Shown: positions 54,094 to 55,989 of the stretch, piece after piece | How positions within the stretch are numbered: the stretch's first letter is position 1 | Layout of the letters: every line of letters starts with the position of its first letter | Position numbers and translations under genes: made by a program | NCBI GenBank assembly: GCA_030653175.1 | Contig: JAURZV010000088.1 | Span: 1-55,989, forward strand | Reading direction: 5' to 3' | Length of the DNA: 55,989 nt | DNA from: Methylobacter sp. | GTDB taxonomy: Bacteria > Pseudomonadota > Gammaproteobacteria > Methylococcales > Methylomonadaceae | Notes under the pieces: model-generated | The model's input: the letters and a program-made list of their open reading frames with translations, nothing else | Databases searched by the model: none | Told to the model about the DNA's origin: nothing

Positions 54094-54914
54094 GATTCTG
54101 GAAGTAAAGGGCTTGTCGCAAGTTTACGGGCCGGGCTGCAATTTATGTTTCACCAGCACCGGCCCCGAGTTTGAGACCAATATCTGCCCGCATTGCGGCA
54201 GCATTGTCGCGCTGCATGATTTGAGCTTTGATCTTTATAAAGGAGAAATCCTGGGAATCATGGGCGAGTCCGGCAGCGGCAAATCGACGGCGGTCAAGTG
54301 CCTGTATTTCGATCAAATGCCTTACAGCGGCAGCGCTATTTTTTTTGATGAAACCGGGCAAAAGCCTTTATTCAAGCTCAATCCCGCGCAACGCCGGAGC
54401 CTGCGCAACCATCGTTTCGGCATGGTCTATCAAAATCCCAATCTGGGCCTTAATTTCGACATATCGGCGGGCGGCAATATTGCCGAACGGCTGTTGATGA
54501 GTCAGGTGATGAATTACAGCGAAATCCGCGCCCGCCCGTGAATTATTGGCGCGCACCGAGGTGCTGACCGAACGCATGGACGAGCTGCCGAAAAACTTTT
54601 CCGGCGGCATGCAACAACGGGTGCAAATCGCCAAGGCGCTGGCGACACGGCCGCCTTTGTTGTTTCTGGATGAGGTCACCACCGGTCTGGATTTATCGGT
54701 GCAGGCGAAAATTCTGGATTTGATTCTGGAAATTCAGTCAGAACTGAATACCGCAATGATTGTGGTTACGCATGATCTGGGCGTGATCCGGCTTTTGGCC
54801 GGGCGCACATTGGTGATGAAATACGGGCGCGTGATTGAAAGGGGACTGACCGACCAGATTCTGGAAGACCCACAGCATGCCTACACCCAACAACTGGTCG
54901 CTTCGGCGCTATAA
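54086..54914 (+). pseudogene. phnK: C-P lyase ATP-binding subunit PhnK, frameshifted
   Basis: A first frame runs from ATG 54086 through the cysteine segment (GCNLCFTSTGPEFETNICPH) and Walker A ESGSGKST to about 54537. One extra C in CGCCCGCCCGTG shifts it into a stop at 54539. The next frame continues ELLARTEVLTERMDELPKNF, signature SGGMQQRVQIAKAL and Walker B LLFLDEVTTGLD to 54914. Removing one base gives a PhnK of usual length, about 276 residues. Confidence 0.87.
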
Positions 54915-54925
54915 GGAGCTGAACT

Positions 54926-55630
54926 ATGACTAACAAACCGTTATTAAGCGTCGAGAACCTGTCCAAGACTTTTTTTCTGCATGAGCAAAACAAAATTATC
55001 CCATCGTCATCACAGGTCAATCTCACTGTATATTCAGGCAAGCTGACCGCGTTAATCGGCCCTACCGGCGCGGGTAAGTCTTCGGTGTTAAAAAGTATTT
55101 ATCGCACCTATCTACCCAGCAGCGGACGGCTGTTATATGAAACGGCGGCGGGTGGAATCCTGGATTTGGCGCTGGCCTTGGAGCACCAAATTCTGGAATT
55201 GCGGCGTGAGGAAATCGGCTTCGTCACCCAGTTTTTACACACCTTGCCACGGCAAAAAACACTGGATGTCGTGGCGATGCCTTTATATCGGCAAGGCGTT
55301 GATAAACAGGAAGGGCGGGCGCGGGCGGCTGAATTACTGGCGGAACTGAATATCCCCGAACGCTTATGGGAAGTGCCGCCCGCAACTTTTTCCGGCGGCG
55401 AGAAGCAGCGGGTGAATCTGGCGCGCGGCCTGATTGCCTCACCACGCTTATTGCTGTTGGATGAACCCACCGCCAGTCTGGACGCCCAAACCACCGACCG
55501 CGTGGTATCGCTGATTCAACGCAAAAAGCAACAAGGCGTCGGCATGTTGGCGATTTTTCACCATGCCGATCTGGTTAAGCGCATGGCGGATGAGGTTGTT
55601 GTATTAAGCGTTCCAGAAACGGGCGCTTAG
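54926..55630 (+). CDS. phnL: phosphonate C-P lyase subunit PhnL (ABC-type ATPase)
   Basis: A 234-residue ATPase-fold subunit of the C-P lyase system. Walker A GPTGAGKSS (about 46-54), signature FSGGEKQRVNLARGL (about 154-168) and Walker B LLLLDEPTASLD. AAGGAG stands 7 bp before the ATG. It is intact. The following DNA duplicates its last 45 bp. phnM, phnN and phnO are not present downstream within the window. Confidence 0.9.
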   Translation: MTNKPLLSVENLSKTFFLHEQNKIIPSSSQVNLTVYSGKLTALIGPTGAGKSSVLKSIYRTYLPSSGRLLYETAAGGILDLALALEHQILELRREEIGFVTQFLHTLPRQKTLDVVAMPLYRQGVDKQEGRARAAELLAELNIPERLWEVPPATFSGGEKQRVNLARGLIASPRLLLLDEPTASLDAQTTDRVVSLIQRKKQQGVGMLAIFHHADLVKRMADEVVVLSVPETGA

Positions 55631-55989
55631 TCACTGCCATTAAACCAACATGGAGTACAAGGCTAGCCTTGTACTAACCGCACTTTACTGCAAGGCCAGC
55701 CTTGCACTCCAGCCGCTGGAGATTGCAATCATTAACTTAATGGCAGTGAGGTGCTTAGTGGGAGCGGCTTTAGCCGCGAAGAACGGATGAGGTTGTTGAA
55801 TTAAGCGTTCCAGAAGCGGGCGCTTAGTCACTGCCATTAAGCCAACAGGGAGTACAAGGCTAGCCTTGTACTAACCGCACTTTACTGCAAGGCCAGCCTT
55901 GCACTCCAGTCGCTGGAGATTGCAATCATTAACTTAATGGCAGTGATGTGCTTAGTGGGAGCGGCTTTAGCCGCGTTCTTCGCGGCTAA
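55587..55989. repeat. 197-bp tandem duplication including phnL 3' end
   Basis: The block from GATGAGGTTGTTG (55587) through the element below recurs from 55784, displaced by 197 bp, with few changes. Each unit contains an inverted-repeat element, TCACTGCCATTAA to TTAATGGCAGTGA, at 55631-55749 and 55828-55946. Inside are GTACAAGGCTAGCCTTGTAC and GCAAGGCCAGCCTTGC palindromes. The second copy of the phnL end is headless. The window ends inside the last repeat. Confidence 0.85.

Noticed and set aside
49900-54545. phnD and phnK frameshifts as sequencing errors only
   Set aside because: Each is in a C-rich run and could be an error, but the phnE2/phnI deletion, the headless phnF and missing phnGH show real decay of the same operon.
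1-55989. CRISPR array
   Set aside because: Direct repeats with regular spacers were looked for; the repeats here are palindromic units at irregular positions.

Overview
The window looks like chromosomal DNA of a gammaproteobacterium, most likely a type I methanotroph or related methylotroph (Methylococcales-like). This is an inference from three things. A PPi-dependent phosphofructokinase lies beside a class I FBPase. An amidohydrolase closely resembles the formyltransferase/hydrolase subunit A (FhcA) of methanopterin-linked C1 metabolism. The intergenic DNA is crowded with short hairpin and MITE-like repeats. No phage, complete IS transposase, CRISPR array or rRNA was found. One tRNA (Asp, GTC) is present.

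Layout. 0.3-12 kb: tsaB and yoaA (DinG-type helicase); a diguanylate cyclase; a small membrane protein; a Tat-exported Met-rich multicopper oxidase; thpR convergent with xseA; two tandem YcgR/PilZ proteins plus the remnant of a third; then a guanidinium-type SMR exporter with tusB and a DsrC-like tusE. 12-20 kb: hslR-rhodanese, ispH, rraA, trhP, a 44-residue DUF2897-like membrane peptide, dtd, a gamma-glutamylcyclotransferase-fold protein, pfp and fbp. 20-32 kb: arfB, an unknown protein, pssA, leuA, a family 4 uracil-DNA glycosylase, rimI, suhB divergent from trmJ-cysE, then iscR-cysteine desulfurase-iscA, and convergent pdxA-rsmA. 32-35 kb: a TA-flanked MITE, tRNA-Asp and a periplasmic-sensor PAS-GGDEF protein.

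35-45.5 kb is the most distinctive region, a zinc-starvation island on the minus strand. It runs zur, a ZnuD-like TonB receptor, then a long operon: ZigA-type COG0523 GTPase, ZIP remnant, ZIP transporter, DUF1826, a broken hisI fragment with a duplicated cobW 5' end, a second COG0523 GTPase, an FhcA-like amidohydrolase, a third COG0523 GTPase and a remnant of another TonB receptor. Three palindromes matching the Zur-box pattern (ATGTTAT-N3-ATAACAT type) lie just upstream of zur, znuD and the operon. The sequence therefore supports Zur control, and it places a solitary C1-pathway metalloenzyme subunit in a zinc-limitation operon. This is the best candidate for an undescribed system: a zinc-responsive FhcA paralogue with its own metallochaperones.

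45.5-56 kb: rimO, a secreted DUF4124-thermonuclease, a degraded nuclease gene, and a decaying phosphonate/C-P lyase operon. In that operon phnF has lost its DNA-binding domain, phnD and phnK are frameshifted, phnE2 is fused by deletion to the C-terminal part of phnI with phnG and phnH gone, and only phnC, phnE1, phnJ and phnL are intact. The right edge holds a 197-bp tandem duplication that includes the 3' end of phnL and a small inverted-repeat element.
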